Assembly: GCA_013695505.1 (NCBI GenBank)
Contig: JACDAH010000208.1
Location: forward strand, 1 to 6,092
Direction of reading: 5' to 3'
From: Chloroflexota bacterium
GTDB taxonomy: Bacteria; Chloroflexota; Limnocylindria; Limnocylindrales; CSP1-4
Length of the DNA stretch: 6,092 nt
Shown: positions 5,992 to 6,092 of the stretch, piece after piece
Position numbering within the stretch: the stretch's first letter is position 1
Layout of the letters: every line of letters begins with the position of its first letter
Program-made: the position numbers and the translations under genes
Notes under the pieces: generated by a model
What the model was told of the DNA's origin: nothing
What the model saw: only the letters and a program-made list of their open reading frames with translations
Databases searched by the model: none

Positions 5992-6023
5992 GGGCGCGCC
6001 ACCCGGCGACGGGAGGCGCGCCT
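5992..6023 (+). terminator. Terminator-like hairpin with GCGA tetraloop after tadC
   Basis: GGCGCGCC (5993-6000) pairs with GGCGCGCC (6015-6022), with an added G-T wobble at 5992/6023. Across a single A-A mismatch (6001/6014) the stem continues as CCCG (6002-6005) with CGGG (6010-6013), closed by GCGA (6006-6009), a GNRA-type loop. The following bases are TATTCC, only a weak T tract. It could be a weak intrinsic terminator ending the cpaB-tadC unit, or a 3' stabilising structure. It stops 22 bases before the next start codon. Confidence 0.45.
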
Positions 6024-6034
6024 ATTCCGTGTCC

Positions 6035-6039
6035 GGGAG
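6035..6039 (+). promoter_or_regulatory. Ribosome binding site of the gene entering at 6046
   Basis: GGGAG at 6035-6039 is six bases before the ATG at 6046. This is the main support for a real gene starting there. Confidence 0.45.
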
Positions 6040-6045
6040 TGGCCG

Positions 6046-6092
6046 ATGACGAGCAGCACCTCGCGCAGTGACGCGACCGACGGGCCGACGGG
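6046..6092 (+). CDS. Start of an unidentified gene, cut by the window edge
   Basis: An ATG at 6046 with a good GGGAG site six bases upstream opens a frame of 15 complete codons that is still open at the last base. The visible N-terminus (MTSSTSRSDATDGPT) is polar and rich in Ser, Thr and Asp, with no signal peptide or recognisable domain. It lies 76 bases after tadC in the same direction, behind a terminator-like hairpin, so it may or may not belong to the pilus unit. Genes after tadC in Tad loci vary (TadD-like proteins, TadE/F minor pilins, regulators). Nothing here allows a choice among them. Confidence 0.5.
   Translation, partial: MTSSTSRSDATDGPT

Noticed and set aside
4442..6049. A 535-codon open frame overlapping tadB and tadC on the + strand
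   Set aside because: Its translation is dominated by Arg, Pro, Gly and Ala with no domain, as expected of a shifted frame in GC-rich DNA. It covers two genes with clear T2SSF domains and membrane helices.
1..6092. CRISPR array, tRNA/rRNA gene, insertion sequence, integrase or attachment site
   Set aside because: No regularly spaced repeats, cloverleaf-like sequence, transposase motifs or flanking direct repeats were seen on either strand. The window is almost fully used by pilus genes.

Overview
The window carries the core of a Tad/Flp (type IVc) pilus assembly locus on the + strand of a high-GC bacterium (roughly two-thirds G+C by eye). Five complete genes lie head to tail: cpaB, a receiver-domain/MinD-like ATPase fusion (cpaE/tadZ), cpaF (tadA), tadB and tadC. 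The first bases of a sixth gene run off the right edge. The gene order, the absence of a secretin gene between cpaB and cpaE, and the sequence style of the CpaE and CpaF proteins suggest a Chloroflexota bacterium, or less likely an actinobacterium. This placement is an inference from gene order and protein appearance only; no marker gene is present.

Layout: bases 1-189 hold no convincing gene. They contain an extended -10 promoter candidate (98-106), a GC-rich hairpin with a TTTT loop (108-127) and the ribosome binding site for cpaB (179-182). cpaB occupies 190-1095 from a TTG start. A 165-base spacer follows with two back-to-back perfect hairpins. cpaE (1261-2535), cpaF (2585-3994), tadB (4014-5030) and tadC (5034-5969) are then packed with gaps of 49, 19 and 3 bases, as expected of one polycistronic unit. 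After tadC there is a GNRA-capped, terminator-like hairpin (5992-6023) and the start of a new reading frame at 6046.

How the parts fit: CpaF is the cytoplasmic hexameric ATPase that powers pilin polymerisation. TadB and TadC are the paired inner-membrane platform proteins it acts on. CpaE/TadZ is the MinD-like localisation factor, here with a receiver domain that keeps all its phosphorylation residues. CpaB is a membrane-anchored, extracytoplasmic SAF-domain protein. Pilin, prepilin peptidase, TadE/TadF-type minor pilins and any secretin are not in the window.

I see no wholly new system. The points most worth a second look are the lysine-to-arginine change in the CpaE P-loop beside an apparently intact receiver domain, the structured RNA punctuating the spacers, and the retention of CpaB without an adjacent secretin.
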